A DNA stretch of 64,000 bases from Drosophila miranda (taxonomy: Eukaryota; Arthropoda; Insecta; Diptera; Drosophilidae), in assembly GCF_003369915.1 (NCBI RefSeq), contig NC_046677.1, positions 30,150,913 through 30,214,912 on the forward strand. The letters run 5' to 3'. This document shows, piece by piece, positions 36,036 through 51,200 of the stretch. The notes under the pieces were generated by a model. The model had not been told where the DNA came from and did no database searches. It worked only from the letters and a program-made list of their open reading frames with translations. Position 1 is the stretch's first letter. The number at the start of each line of letters is the position of its first letter. A program made the position numbers and the translations under genes.

Positions 36036-39000
36036 CAGCATTTACTCTTCCCCTGACCGCCTCCATAGCCTCCATTTAGCCCCCATTTTGTGGTCGCACA
36101 CAAATGAGCATCGTTTCCGTTCCCCCCCTCTTAGGTGTGTAAAACTACAGATAGAATAGAGCCAAGAGGGGGCATGTGTGGGGTGGAGGAGGGCGGAAAA
36201 AAAGCGAATTCTGCAAAGTTCTAGTGAAGCGTCACATTTGCGGGGGCTGGGCCTCCGCCTCGCTCCAGTCGAGCGCTTTTTGCTGCCTCTGCCTTTGCTT
36301 TTGTGCTAACTTTTTTAATGAACTTGTTGATGTTGCACGCACGTTGTTTCCCCCCCTCCTCTGTAGTTGTAGCTGTAGTTGCTGCCGCTTGTCTGTCAAA
36401 TGATTTGCTCAAGTTTGGGGCGATGTGCAGTGCGTGCAATTGACCTGTGAACCCCACCATTTGGCACTCAATTAGTGGACACTGCTCATCACAATTGTTC
36501 AACGTAATTAATGTGGTCCCAAAGAGGCATTCAATGGAGTAAAAAGAAGATCAGCTAAGGCCGGGGAATACATACGGACTTGAACAGATATAAATCCCTC
36601 ATCACACACTCATATCTAGTCGTATATCTTGCCTTTTCGGGTGGCAAATTCGTCAAAACTCAGACCTTTTCAGGTGGGAAATGGTCCAAAAAGAGTCCCA
36701 AGTCCTTGATTCATTTTTTGTCCATGAAAAGTACACAATATTTTTGAAGATTCTTTGACTTTAAAGGTTTCTGCTTATGCTGGAAGACCTTCATCTTCGT
36801 TTCTCACCTTTCCAAAGGGCCCCGAGAGGCGCAACCTCTTGCAGCACCTCAAGATGTATCCCCTACACCCAGCAGGACTCGGCCTATTGGCCCCCAGTCT
36901 GTTGTAAAATATGCAACACACTTTTGGTTATACATTTTTGGCAGCACTCCGAACAGGAGGCCAACGACTGCATAATGAATAATTAATTAAAATTTAATTA
37001 AAACTGTCTAACAGAGCAGGGCTCTGCCCGCCCCTGCCGCCCCTCTCTGTCGTTAAAACTAATGCGGGCTGCGGGTTTGCGGGCTGCCAGCTCGGGCTAA
37101 TAAATCAAGAGCGTGTTAGCGAAATTGATATGCCAGTGGCTCGGTGAGGGACTCCACTGTGTCCACCGAAATGGTAAGCTAAAACTTGCATCCAGCCAGG
37201 CGTTAAATGCACAACGGGGTAAATAATCGTCACAGCAGAAGCTTCGAGTGCACCAGCACCAGTGCGGATACTAACTACAATGGTAGCAAAAGGGAAAACG
37301 TAACAATTAATGTCATCAGCTTGCAATATCAACAGCAGCGACAGCCACAGCAACAACTAAAGCAACATCAGAGTGAGAGCCAGATAAACAATCGCCACGA
37401 GTGGTCAACAATGCCAAACAACGTGGCTGACTACAAAATGGTCCAGTGGTCACTCATCGTGGCCATGGCAGGCGGGAGCTGCTGCTGCCGCTGGTAGGTG
37501 TATTTACATGTTGTTCTGGCCACCAGCCACCAGCCACCAGCCACCAGCCGCCAGCCACGCTGCAACGTTGCAACGTCAACTACATAACTTGTTGACTTGT
37601 TGCGACTAATTGCCAAGCGGGAGTGGGTGGCCATCAAAGGTAAATAAAATCTATTAAAGCAAACGAGGAGCTGCCTTCAGGGAGCGGGATACAAGGCCAT
37701 ATCCACGAGGGAGGTGTTTGCTCCTCCTTGAACCCTTCTCCCACCAAAAGTTTCATTCGATTTGTGTATCAGCTAATCAACACATTTCACAGGCTTCGAG
37801 TGGCACATAAATATCTGTGCCCAATGATTATCTCCTGCCTGATTCCCAGAGCACCCCCCAAAATACGAGACCCAAAATTGTGCCACATTTCTCTATCCCG
37901 CTCGCTCGCTGGCTTCTCGAACAACTATCATAAAGACGGGGCTAACTCATGGCACTAATTAAGTCGAAACCTTAGCATTTACCTAGGGGCGGGGGGCGGT
38001 GGGCGGAGGCGGTGGGGAGGGGAGGCTGGGCTCCGGGCCCAGAGATGTGTATTAATAGGAAACCCTTGTTGCGAAGGCTTCGGGGCACATAAAAATGTCA
38101 TATGTCAACTACAGGTTGCCTTGTCAGCACTCATTAAGCTCTTAACCTCATTCGGGCACACACACATACACTCGTATGCATACATAAACGGGGCTCTCAG
38201 ACGCACACTCGCACTCGCCCTCACACCGTCCTGGCCAAATGCAAGTGAGCGCTTTATTACCAATGTCGACACGCCCGGGCTGTGGAGGGAAAGAACAGAG
38301 GACATCGGACATCGGAGATGGCAGGACTTTTGGTTCGGGTAAGCTCGAGCTGTAGCTGTAGCTGTTGTTGGCTCAATGGAGGCGAACATCCAGCAAGAGC
38401 GCCGCCTCTTTAAGCCCTCAACTTGCTGGAAATTATGATTGTGCAGTAGGCGGTAGGCAGTCGCGGAATGCCTTGCCTTTCCGGAGTGTTTGTGCTCTTT
38501 CAATTAATTTAACTTTCGCTGTTTTGTTCGCTTTCGCATTTCCCTGACTGGAATGAATGAAATCAAATTAATTACGAGAGACGACGACGACGACGACGAG
38601 GCTGATAGCAGTGCCAAGGATACGACGCTGCCTCGTTTCCTTATGCACATGCATGAAAATTTCTTTTCATAATTTATGTTGCTTCTTCCTTCCTTCTTCG
38701 CCTTCTCCTTCTTGGCTCCTTGTGCCATGTCTCAGCCTTTCATTTGAAGGCATTTCCCAGGCGTATCTTATCTGACCTCTTTATCATTATCAACTTCATC
38801 AGTTAGGCAGCCGGCTACCAGTGCCAGAGCCAGGCCAAGACTGTGTGGGCGGCCTGCCTGCACTGCTGACTGATACCCCAGACGTCAAGGGGTATATCAG
38901 GCTTCTAAGGGCCTCAGTCTCTTTGGAAAGTCTCTCCATTCTTCAGGCCCCAAAAGAAAGAGGTAATCCTCTATTCTGTTCCAATATTCTGCAGCCCCTT

Positions 39001-42000
39001 AAGTGCATATGTCCCTACATTTCATGTGTGTGTGTGTGTGCTGGCTCATAATTTGATTTCTCATATGTTTGATTAAGGATGTCGAACACCCCCACAACCC
39101 CCACTGAAGTCCGTGCCACACACCCACACACACAAACGAAGAATACGTTTCCGCATCCGATCTGGAGCTCTAGCTGGCAGTCATTTTGTGCTTTGGTATT
39201 GGATTTCTTTTCGCATTGCGGCCATTCCTTTCTTTCGCCGGCTATCGGGTTTCGCCTTTGAGCCATGGTCTTCAGCATATTGTTGAACAAGTTGGGATTG
39301 GCCGCCGATTCGGTTGCCAAGAGCCTCGCTCCGGCAACATTTTGTGGGTCAATAGATTTGGAAATTTATAGAAAATATTTTCTTTAAATACGAGAACGTA
39401 AGAAATGATTGATAAAAGCACAAGATAGATAGATAGATGGTTAGATAGATGGATAGTTGACTGAATGCAGCTGTCAAAGCAGCTCTCCGGGAATGCTGTC
39501 AAAGCAATCTCTGCGAAAGCAAATGCCACAACTTACCCTCTCTCGCTTTGCGTTTGTTGAACCTTCAACTCGTTGAACTCTGAATCAGAAATGGGCTCTG
39601 TCCGTCTGCAATTCAGAGAGAGAGAGAGGGAGATACAATATATGGAGATTAAAGTGCATTAATCAAGCCGAATTAAATGAATTAAATGTTGACAAAATCT
39701 TAATCAGCAACAAGGTTATCTCTGTACTTAATTAAGCAAGTAGCAATTCAATTAGAGCCCGCCCCAGAGACATGCCACATGGGGCCTGCACAGGTGTGTG
39801 CTAATAAAGCCACGCCACGGACCGAGGTGGAGCCCTGCTCTGGCAAGCCGCAGAATCAGAAATGTTAATTAAAATCACTGAGCGCCCAGGCATGCCAAGC
39901 AGGCCCCCAAATCATTGGGGAATTCCCCCGAATATCCAGAGCCAGCCCCTGGCCACAGCCAGCAGGCGGCTGGCGGCTAAGGGAGACAAATGTTGCAGAT
40001 GTAAATCTGTTCAGTGTTTATTAAATGTTTGGCTAAATAAATTAATTTACAGTATTTCCAGAGAGGCGGGAGGGTCGTTGGGATTAGAGGCTGTAGCTTC
40101 TCATTGAGGAAAATGCCAGCACAGCATGGGATCTGGAAGATAGTCCCCTTAGCCCTTGGCCCCTCATGTGGCCACAAAATTAGCTTTAAATAAGAACTAT
40201 AATGGTTCCGTAACTATCTTTCATTGAGTGAAACCATTTCCGTGGATATAAATATCTAAAAAATAAAAACCCCCTAAGCAAGCCCTCAGGCAAATCATTT
40301 TTGCCCAACTTCAAAGCTTTTTGCCTACCATAATATTTTTGTAAATAAAAAGGCGGAGAACAACAAAGCAGAATTGCATTTAAAATTCGTAATGGACGTA
40401 CAGGAAATACAGGATTCCGATCAGGAAGCATGGGGGTCCGGAAATCAACTGAAAAAGTGCCGCAAAAAGTGCGCCACAGAGCGAGACAAAGGGGAAAAGA
40501 TACACAAACGGACGGGGCAGGAGGGAAGGTCCTTTGATCATAAATCGGGGATGCCTCGAAAGCCAAAACAATTAATGAGGAGTGTCCTTAAAGCCTCGAC
40601 TAATGCCGGATTTAAGCCAAGTTTTAGTTTTGTCTGGGTCAAAGTTCGCTGCGGCTGTTTGATGGGTCTGGTCCCCCCCCCCCCCCCTGCCGCCGCCGCC
40701 GCCCATAAGCCTATTAGCAACAACAAGTTGCATTAAACCGGATGCTAACTTTCATTAAAAACCACTTAACCCGTGCCACGACAAGAGAGACCGCAACGAA
40801 CCCCCCAGCTCCAGCCCCAGCCCCAGCCCCAGTCACAGCTCCACAGCCCCTGCCTGTGTTCTATTCCCAGCTAGGGCTCCCAGTCCTCACTTGACCCACC
40901 ACTTGACCCATATGACCCACTGTGGTAACAGCAGCAACAAAGGCACTGCCGGCACGTGGATGACTGCCACACTCCTGGATCCAGCCGAGTCCTGATGCTG
41001 ATGCTGGCCCAGAGAGAGAGAGAGAGAGAGCTCCGAGGTGTAGGCGTGTCTGCCCCGTCGTTAGTCATATTTTTTTGCTTTGGCAAAGAGTGGAAACTTT
41101 TTGGAAAACACGAAGCCAAACGAAAAAGAGATATTTTTAATTAAATTAAAGAGCATTGCGTGGTGCGGCGTCCGCAGGGGGATTAGGCGGAATGCAAAGT
41201 CAAAAACTGCTGCAGTGTGTGGCGAAAACTCTCAGCAGATTAGAGATTTTTGTTTCGAAAATCTTAAAAGCAAAGTCCCCAAGGGATGCTCGACTCTGGG
41301 ATTACATCAACAAATTGCAAATCCCTCTTATCCCGGCCTCAGCCAAAGGACAAAGGACAAAGGACACTCTCTGCTGTGCGAGCATACTTTTATGACTAAT
41401 TGTCGAGCAGTTAAAAAGTTTGTCAGCATAAAGTTTCACTTTCAGTTGATCAAGAATATCTTTCATAGACCCCGAGAGCCCCCGAGCCCCGTGCCTCCTG
41501 CCTCCTGCCTCCATCCCACATGTGCCACGATGATGGCCAAAGTTTTGTGGCCCCCGTTCGATTGGCAGACGAGTCAGTGTACGCTTATTTCTATTTCATT
41601 ACTGCTGTTATTTTCATTTAATTTTTTCGCCGCCAAACAAACAAACAAAGGAGAACCGAAAGCCGAAAACCGAAAAACAGCAAAAGTTGAAAAATGGCCA
41701 CGCAGGAGAAAGCCCCATTGTGGCAGGGGGGAAGGAGGAGGCGGGGGCACTGCAGACAAAACTGCAAAACTTTGCTGCCACTTTTTTTTTGTTCGGTTCG
41801 AATTTCTGGGCCAACTGTTTTCTTTTAATGCCAAAGCGTGAAAACAAAACTTTTTGCTGCCACTTTTAAACGGCGACACTAATGGCTGGAAATTGAAATG
41901 GATTTTGTGCAAATATGTTGCCGAAACGAGTGTCGTGCGGTCTCGGGCTGCAGATAAAAATAAAGTCGAGTTTTCCGAGTGCCTCGTAGGCGTTATTAGC

Positions 42001-44572
42001 CCGAATCGAAATGTGTAATCGATCGGAGGAGTCGCAAACAAATCTGAAAACCCGAAAGCCCGAAATGCGAGCAGCCACTTAGCTGCTCTCAGGAGACGGA
42101 AAAGCCATTAGGAAACATTCTCCCGGAGAATATTTAACAGCCGTTCCCTGAAAGCATATTTATAATGCATCAGCAATGTTTTTGATTCAATGTCGTCCTT
42201 GTCTCCCATTGTTTCCCATTGTTTCCCAGTTCAACCGATGAATGGCCAATTAAGGCGGCCATTTCGGGCCCAGTTAAACGGCTGTGGAGGCTTAATGTAA
42301 ATTAAATATTGCAATTGATACCCCGCCATGCAAATATGCCGTTATGCAAATCAAATGCTAATGGGCGACATTCAATCGAACGTCCGGGCAGGACATTGTA
42401 TGGAGCATTACAATCGGGACAACCGATTTGTTTGTCCTTCTCAGTGTGTGACCCAAATAGAAGTTGGCCAGGCCCGAATGCTGCGCTCAATTTCCGCAAA
42501 CAAACAGTCAAACAAAGGGCAACATTGTGCGGCAGGTTCAACATAATTAAAATTACTAATTGAAAAGGTCTGCCAGACACACGGCAGGGCACTGTATCAG
42601 CAGCCCCCCCTGGCCATCAATCAATACTCGTATTCGCTGTAAAGTTATGACAGCCGAAGCCTTAAACAGAAATTGATTGGATCCCGCATAAAGCGGAGCC
42701 TGGCAAGTCTTTAAAGTCTTTTAAAGGAGGTTCTTCCTCCCGAACGCCTCTCGGGAGCCAAAAATAGTGGGCGCTATTTGGGTCAGAGATGCATTAGCAA
42801 GTGCTGGCCAAATGAAATGAATGCCCCGTCCGATGCACATAAATATTGCGGCCTTCCTGGCCGGTAAACAAACTTCTGCGGTCCACTGTGCGGGCTGATC
42901 GATGGGCCATGGAGGCCTGCAGTCGGGTCCCTGACATGTGGTCACCGCACGGAGGAGATCTTTGATTTTTCTGGCTTCTGGTATTAATTGAATTCGGTTG
43001 CTGGCAAGCCCTGCCAACTGCTGCTCCCCTAATTCGGAACTTTTGCGGTGTTTGTGGGGACCAAACATTTCTAAAAAATTAAATTCAAATGCGATGCCAA
43101 GGGCCAACAAATCAGGAATGATTTAGCTACTGAAAATAGTTGGCATATAGGAAATTGGATAGAGAGAGAGAGAGAGGGGGAGAGTGAGCCGAGGACTGGC
43201 TCTACCTTTTCTGACTCTCCGTCCGGCTCTAGTTCCAATTTTGTTGCTTCGGCGTTTGGCAGTGGAGCACTTTGTCCACTGGCACATAAATCTTGAGTGC
43301 AAATTTTCGTTTTGGCCATAAAAAATTAACAATGCGTAAAGAGGTTGCCTGGAATTACGAGCCAAGAGCTCGAGGCCGCTGCTGGGAAGTTGCTAGCATA
43401 AGCCAAGCCAAGGATGTCCCTGCTGCACTTGCAACACCCCCGCCCCCCCATACTGGGGTGTGTGTGTGCTCGGCCATAAAGGTTTTGCGGTCCAGTCCGC
43501 CTGCTGCGGGGGCTCGTATTGCGGTCACTTGGCTCTCGGCTCGACTCTGCATTAAGCAAGCCGGAAAACGGACTCCGATTCTCTCTGTTGTTTAATTTTA
43601 TAAGCTCCTGGGACCGTCCTGGAAGTGTCTATCCCTCTGTCAGTCGGTGCGGGGGGGCCCGTGAATGCATGGAGCCCTCGTCTTGCTGTCCTTAATTGTG
43701 AATATGTGTTAATGTGTTCCCTTTAGCATGTTAACATTTTATTCAGCTATTTTAAATGTACCGAGTGCTTGCTTGAGCCAAAAAGAGGAGTGGCAGCGGG
43801 AGCCGTGTCCAACGTGACACCGAACACGTTTTAACGGTGAACAGCTCCTGGCCCTGGCCCCAGCCCCGGCCCCTCATAACTTATGCACATAGATAAGCAG
43901 CCTCGTCCTTGCGGTTCCCGTGGAGATTCTTGTGTTTTCCGCTGTGCGTGGTCGGGGGGTGGAGGCTGGCGAGGAGCCCGCTTTGTGGCTGGGCTTCCTT
44001 TTTTAATGCCGCTGGCCGTTTAAGGTAATTATGAAATTTTCATCCTTCGCTGCGAGTATTGTAATTGCTTAAAGATTGGCGGAGGTTAAACGGAGCTTCC
44101 TGCAGGCGAAAGTGGAGCCAAAACAGCATCGAAAATTACCCAAAAAACCCTCAGAAGAATCTTGCTCTTTAAAGCTGATTACTTGCACATTTATTTGATA
44201 CGTTTATTCGCCAAACAAACTTCCTATTTCCTATTCAAATCCTTTTCTAGACAATTGCACTTCAAAGCTGATTGTAGCCTTGGTGGCAGACCGCAAAGAA
44301 ATTGCTGTATGGCTGAGGCTGAGGCTGATGCCTGACGTTCGATAAACCGCAATCCGTTTCACACATGCCCCGAAAGCCGCCGGCCTGGCCCGATCTTTAT
44401 TTATATTTAATTGTATTTACCGCAATGTTGGCATGCGGCACCTCAAATTGTAATTATTTCCTTGATGGACTCGGACTCGGAGTCGTCCTCGGAGTCGGCC
44501 ACTCAGTGCACGTTCCATTAATTATGAAAATATTGCCCAAACACTTGTTCTCTCTGTGCGCTGTGCATGCTT

Positions 44573-44581
44573 CTCCCTCTC

Positions 44582-44621
<40 letters not shown>
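44573..44621. repeat. CT/GA microsatellite
   Basis: A nearly pure CT array of about 49 bp. GA repeats of this length can bind GAGA factor in Drosophila; no linked promoter is evident. Confidence 0.9.
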
Positions 44622-44623
<2 letters not shown>

Positions 44624-45262
44624 CAGAGAACCAGAGGCGCACTTTCCACTTTCCACTGGCACTTTCCACTTACATTAAATTTAAAGTATTTACCACAATA
44701 TTTTCGCTACACTTGCCTCAAATTGTATTTTCAGTTCGCCATTTGTAACAGTCCCCCCCACCCACCTACACACACTTTTATATATATATAAAGTACATAT
44801 GTACTGCTGCTGTATTGTATATTTTCGTCAGAGTTTTCTGACGTCTCCTTCTTCGTTTTGTTTGCGGCTGCTGGGGGCCTCCTTCCCGGGCCCTCTCCGG
44901 GTCCGAGACGGGGGATCAGCCCCTACCGAAGGGGAGGTACTACAGGGCATTCTCTGAGTCGTTTCCTTGACTTTTTCCCCGAAAACACACACACACACAA
45001 CACATTTGGTAAGCCAAAGACCCCAAAGAAAAATCATTGTTGCCAAATTGAAGCCGAGACGAAATCCGAAATTGAATAACTTGTTGGATGGAATGAAAAA
45101 TGTGGCCCTAATGAAAATTAGGCTGCCAGACGGAGGCCCAGCGTGGGCTCCTCCAGTCACGTTTCGACACGTGGCCGCAGGACATTTATCCCCGGCCACC
45201 CGACCGAACGTGCAATTATTCAAAGTGCAAAAAGAGTTTTCGCCATTAAACGTGCAACATTT

Positions 45263-45280
45263 GGGGGGGGGGGGGGGGGG
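45263..45280. repeat. poly-G run
   Basis: Eighteen consecutive G. Confidence 0.9.
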
Positions 45281-48200
45281 CTGCGGGTGCGACTTGGTCC
45301 AAGGAGATTCTTCATAAGTCGTGGAAAACTTTCGGTTAACTTTCTGTCGCGCAGGGAAACATTTTCCCACCAGCCAGCCTCTAATTTATTGCAGTAATTT
45401 GCCCCAGCCCTGCTGTTATTGTGGCTGCATATTAATCCGGCACAGCCATAGCCGAATTACCCCCCGAAATGATTACATGTCCCTGGAAGATGGCAGACAT
45501 CCCGGCACGGCTTCGCCTTGGCCTCCATGGCTGGTTCTGGTTCTGCTTCTTGTCCCCGTCCTTGTTGCGGATTTAACAACGCGCCGCTGAAGATCAACAT
45601 CAAATTACCCTAATCAAATTGTCATTACGCATATTTTAAGTAAATGAGTGCGTGAATTCAGATCAAATTAGCAGCCGGCATCAGTGGCTGACAGCCTGAC
45701 AGCCTGACATTCAATTTACATGGGATTTTATAGCCCCTGAAGAAGAGGCAGAGCCCAAGATGTTACGACTAGGGGAGGCCCATCTTTAAATTCGTGGGAG
45801 ACACTCTTCTCTCTAGGGATTCCATTCATATTTGATGGATTCACACCTCCCACTGCCCCACCCACCCAGCACGTGCCCTCAGGCAAACCAATCCCTTAGT
45901 AGTGGAGGAAATTAATCAGGCAATGAAAAGGGGTTAACCGCCTGGCCTGTTCGTTGAAACGCTTAAAGGCTTGCCCCAACTCGATTCCGGGCGATTCCGG
46001 GCGATTCTGGGCTTAGTTAGCAAGCAGTTTAGGAAAACTTGAAAAGCAAGAAAAAATAAGTAAATACAGAGTGAAGCGTATAAAACTCTTAACAAGACAT
46101 AAATGGAGGATGCTGCAGTCGTAGAAGAACTGCAAACTTTGGGAGGAACAAGGGCTCACACACACACACACACACACACACCACGCAGAGAAAAAACAAA
46201 GTTGGGGCTGGGCAAACACCTCAAGGACGGGGACGGGGTGGGGCCTGAACTGAACTGAAGCTGAACTTTTATTTGTTTGACTCGTGAGGAGGAAACTTTG
46301 CACTGCTCCATGCAGTAGATGTCTGTGGATCCGCACTCCGCACTCGGTTGTTGTTCGCTCGATTTTATTGCTGCAGAAACGTCACAGGGGCATCCGCTGC
46401 TGCTGCACTGCACCCCCAAGAAGTGCTCTTCGGACCCGGGCGAGTGCACTTTAAATTACTCGAATGATACTTGATGGTTGCAATCAGACTGGAGACCGGA
46501 GACCGGAGACCGGAGACCGAAGAGCGGACTCCCCACAGCCACAAGCAGACTTCATTATTTTGATGGCAATTAGCAAATTGAGTTGTGTAATATTTCTGTT
46601 GTGTGTTTGGTAATTTTTTAAATTTTATTGCCAGTCTGTTTGCAGGTTGTCACGCAATTAGTGCCGCACGACCGGCCCTGGAGCCACACGGCGTATGCTT
46701 GATGCACTCGCTTCGATCCTGGCTCCATGCGCGAACACTTTGGGTTTTTAATTAACTTTGCAGAGAACCATAAAACGGACCCCCCCTCGGCAGAGCGCCC
46801 AGTGGAGCGGATTCGCTGACAAAGCAAACAGCTGGGGGTCCCCCTTTGGCAAAGGGGCAGGAAACTATATATTGAACTATGTTTTAATACAAATCAAAGT
46901 CTGGAAAGGATATTGGATTACCCCCAAACCAACTCTTCTTTATATCAGGGGCCCCATCCCTTCCCCTCCTCTAATGGCTTAATCATCTCTGCAATTGTTA
47001 TTCTCGCGAAACATTTAACCTCCTTGGCACCCGGACAAGGGCCACAAGCCGCCAAATGAGCTGGAAAGAGTCGTACACGATTTGTCACCCCGTTTTTTGT
47101 CAGCCGATTTGGGGCGATAATCCCGGCAAAACGATACCCGTAAAGCCAACAAAAACAAGCCATAATATTATGAATATTATGAATATGAGGGGGGAATATG
47201 ATACTTTAAGCAACCAGATACAATACGTTGTGTTTTATGTTGATATGGCAATGGTTATATAAGCAGAGGATGTGACGACAGCGGCTTTTGGCAGGCAGTC
47301 GGCGGTCGGCTGCCCATCAGCATTGATCCATGTTGACAATTTTTGGCGGGGCGCACAAATAAATAAATATGCCAAGATATTCCCATACTTTTACACTCCG
47401 TTGCTCATCGCTCGACGCTCTTCGTGTGGGGGCACAGGGGGAGGGGCAGGGGCAGGCACTTTGAATGCCCTAAAAGAGGGTATTGCTGTTTGGAGAACAG
47501 GTGCAGCTCCTACACGATGCAGCACATTGGGAGACCCGTTCAAGGGTATCCAACGCTTCGGTCCTCGAACCCCGCCTCGTTGTCGCTTTGTTTTGGTTCG
47601 GTTCTATGGCTGGAACAGTTTATTTTTATTGCCAAACGGCGCTACTCCCTGGCACATCGATGGGGTGCTTGTCAGACAAAAGGGAAATGCTCCCATTTGT
47701 CATCGCGACAACGGGCTGCCGTTTGGCGAGCATTCGGCGGCAGTTGTCAGCCGTCAGATTGCTGATTCCCGAAAACAGAGAGAACCGAAAACTGCCACAA
47801 CAGCGGCTCGAGTGCAGAGATTGTTTGCTTTAAAGAATCACACGACGATAAGCTTCTGGCAGGGTCCGGCCCCCCGCCCCCCATCGATGGGGACGGCCTT
47901 TTTGTGCATAATAAGCAGCTCTTAAAGTGCCTTTAATTAAACATCGATATGCATTTAAATATGCGAAAGCCCTTACATATTTAATTAAAAGAAAATTGTA
48001 TCCTGTTCCCATTCACAAAGGGACTGCGTCCTCGGTTTTAATTGCGCATTTCATGTGTTTTAATGCGACTGCCCACATAAAAGACAGCCCCCACCCCCCC
48101 ACCGAGGGGGATTGTAATGAATGCAGGGCCGAAAGGAGAAAAACCAGCGAATGAAAGCAAACATAAATTGTATACGTTTTTCAGCGGGATCCGAGAGCCA

Positions 48201-51200
48201 CATTGATATGGAAATAAACTCTGCCGGGCCTCCGCTAATCAAATGTAAGCACATTTAATGTTTAAATAAACAGAAATGAGTTGTTCCAGCGCAAATAGAA
48301 GAAAGACCAAAGCTGGCTTAAGGCCGGACTGGGGCTGAGGCGTGGACCTCCTTTGATTAAGTCCCGCATAAATATTTATGTGCCGTCGAAGCGGCAGCAA
48401 ATATGGACATTCATGACAGGCAAAGTGGTATTTAATTGAGAAGTAAAATACGACCAAATTATATATGAGGCACGTGGCAAAAAGCGGTCGGGTCTGCCAG
48501 CAACGAATGGCAGATACCCAGGGAGGAGCCTGCCTTGAATATGGGAGCCTGCTCTGCCCAAAACTAATCCTAATCATGGCTTATCAGAGGGTATAATGGG
48601 TGCCCCCAACTGTTGCATTCGGCAGTCCCCAGTCCCCTCTTCTGCTCGCTTGAGCACAAAATTCGAAGCAGCATCTCCAGTATGAAACCAAACACATGCG
48701 ATGCGATGATGCCACTTGAAAAATATAACATAAATTTTATTATTGAAGCTGAAAACAGAAAACAGAAAACAGAAAACAGAAGGGAAATGGAAGCCACTTG
48801 CAGACTTTTTTCCAAACAAAACAAAGTCACTGCGCGACTGCGAATTTGTGTGTGTATTCAGCAGCCTCCGATTTTATTCCTTTTGAAGTGGCATGACCAG
48901 CAGGGGGGGCGCGCCCACAGAAGGGGCGCCCACACAAACAAAGTTGAGTTTATGTCTGGCCCATAATTCTTCTTAAAGACTTTAACGCTTTTTTAATAAT
49001 TTTTATTGTCAAAAATTTCGTTTGGGTATTATTTGCATTTCGGAGGAAGTTCCTTCTTTTTCTGTTTCGTTTCAACTTTGTTTGCGTCTCAGTTTAATTT
49101 GTTAATTTATTTGGAGTGTCTGGGCTGGAACCCGGGGCTGTTAAAGCCAGATCTCTGAGAGATGAGAGATATCAATGCCATGAAAATGAAGGCAAGTTGT
49201 GTATTGATTTGTTGAACCAGCAAAGGTCGCAGTCGAATGAGAGGCCACTGCATTACAGTGCGGATTTGAGTGTCAATCGATGGGCAAACAGCAAACAAAA
49301 CATTAACTTCGACGAGTGTACATAAATGCTCTCCCAGTTAATCCGCTTTGCTCGCCAATATTGTCCGGCCGTGTTTTTTAAGCCGCATTTATGCGTTCGC
49401 TTTTATTTAATTTGCATTCATCTGCGGCTCTCCTTGCAGCTTTTATTGAAATCCATTTCAGCTTTTTTTCCGCCCCTTTGTCGGTGGGAAAAATATCACT
49501 TGCCATTTGTATTGCAACATTTTGTGGCATGGAAGAGCAAACAAGCGGAATGAGACGAATGCGATGCAAATAAAAACCATTGGGAGCGAATTGTCGCAGC
49601 TGCAATTTTTCAAATGTCAAATCAAAACACAAAACCAATTACTTTTGATGATTAATTACCAGCAGAACAAATGTTGAGGACCACAGAATGATTTTGATTG
49701 CGACCCCGGGCCAACTGTTTGCTTGATTTATGATGCCATCAGCCCTTTGCTGACAAGTCCCTGATGTGCCGGAACCCCCCTACATCGAGTCCTACCTTAA
49801 AATTCATAGGGTTTTCGGGGGGGAGCGACTCAAAACTCTGGAGGTGTCGGGCCCAAAGCCGCAAGTAGAACAGCAGCTGCATGTCATTAACTATATGGAG
49901 CTCCAAGGAATAATCCTCTCTGGTCCCCGCCACCGCACCGCCACCACAGGACGTATGCGTAATGCGACCAAAGTTTTCAGCGCTTCATTTTTCTAGCATT
50001 TAACACCCACACTTCCCACTTTGAGTGTGTGGGGCACCTTTTGCCACACTTTCCATTTCGGTTTTCCGCTCTTTTCTTCATTTTCTTTGGTCTTTTTTTC
50101 TCCTATTTTGTTGTCATCAAAGTTGCGGATTATGCGCACAAAAACGAGAGTTTATGTATGAAATTATGCAAAAGAGAAGACCAGATGATGATGATGATGG
50201 CTGTGGATGCGCCCCGTTCAAGGTTATAGCCGAAATGGGTTCCGCCCCCCCCCCCCTTTGTTCAATTATAAATGCAACTTTTGTGGGCGATTATAATGAT
50301 CAAGATGGAGAGTGAAATTCGCTGTAGGCCTGCATTGAAATTTCATATTTTAATTACAATTTGCTTTGGCTTTGGCCAGTGACCCAAATTTATTTATACG
50401 CTTCTCTATGGGAAAGAAAGAAAGGGTTCTTTTAACCCTTTTTGCGGCCAGTGTCGTCCCCAGCTGCATGCCTGGCTGCATAATTATGTTGCCAAACTGG
50501 TTAGCTGGCTGACCGGCAAAAACCAGGGAAAAAACCACTCGAAAGGGAGGAAAAAAGAGCCCCTCCCTCGGCGCGGGACCCAAGTTATTTGAGCATGACG
50601 AATGGCTTTGTCAAGTTTACCACTTTTACGGATGATTTTATTAAAAATTGCCCAGACACAGGTGCACTTGGTAGTGGGAAGTTTTCCATATTTTGAGCCA
50701 ACTAATTTCAAGAATTGAATGTTTTTCCCCCGAGTTTTCCCCGAATTTTCCATTTTAATGCCGTCAAAACCTGTTGTCGAAGATTAAATATTTATGGCGC
50801 CCATTAATATCATCTTTGGCCGTCCGAAACCAATAAAATGTCCCTAATGTCGCGATATTTATGGCAGTAATATTCGCCCGGCGCTAATTTATGTCCTAGC
50901 CTTGAAGTAGTCATTGTAATTATCCAATGATTTATGCGATTCCCTCTGCGAAAGCGATACACTTTCTCGGGGCGAGGTTCTGCGGAAACCCTCCAAGGGC
51001 GGAAGCAGTCGCGATCCGATGCACCCGCCCTGTGGTTGCGGTTTCCGATCGACCAGACATTGGAGCAGGTGTAACCGAACCGCGAGGCAAAGGCTGTGGC
51101 CGATACATGTGTTTTTCTCAAGGGGAAAATAAACAAAAGCCCTGAAAGGCTCAAGATTTTATACAGAAAAGTGTACGGTAACGGAGTGGAGATTAAGCAG

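Noticed and set aside
41080..41841. 253-codon plus-strand frame
   Set aside because: Starts at TTG, low-complexity (Lys, Phe and Gly runs), no domain, sits in AT-rich noncoding-looking DNA.
47272..47925. 217-codon plus-strand frame
   Set aside because: No ATG at its start, no domain, and overlapping frames are equally open.
49739..49996. Coding-like segment on either strand
   Set aside because: Both frames start only at GTG and neither has flanking splice signals I trust.
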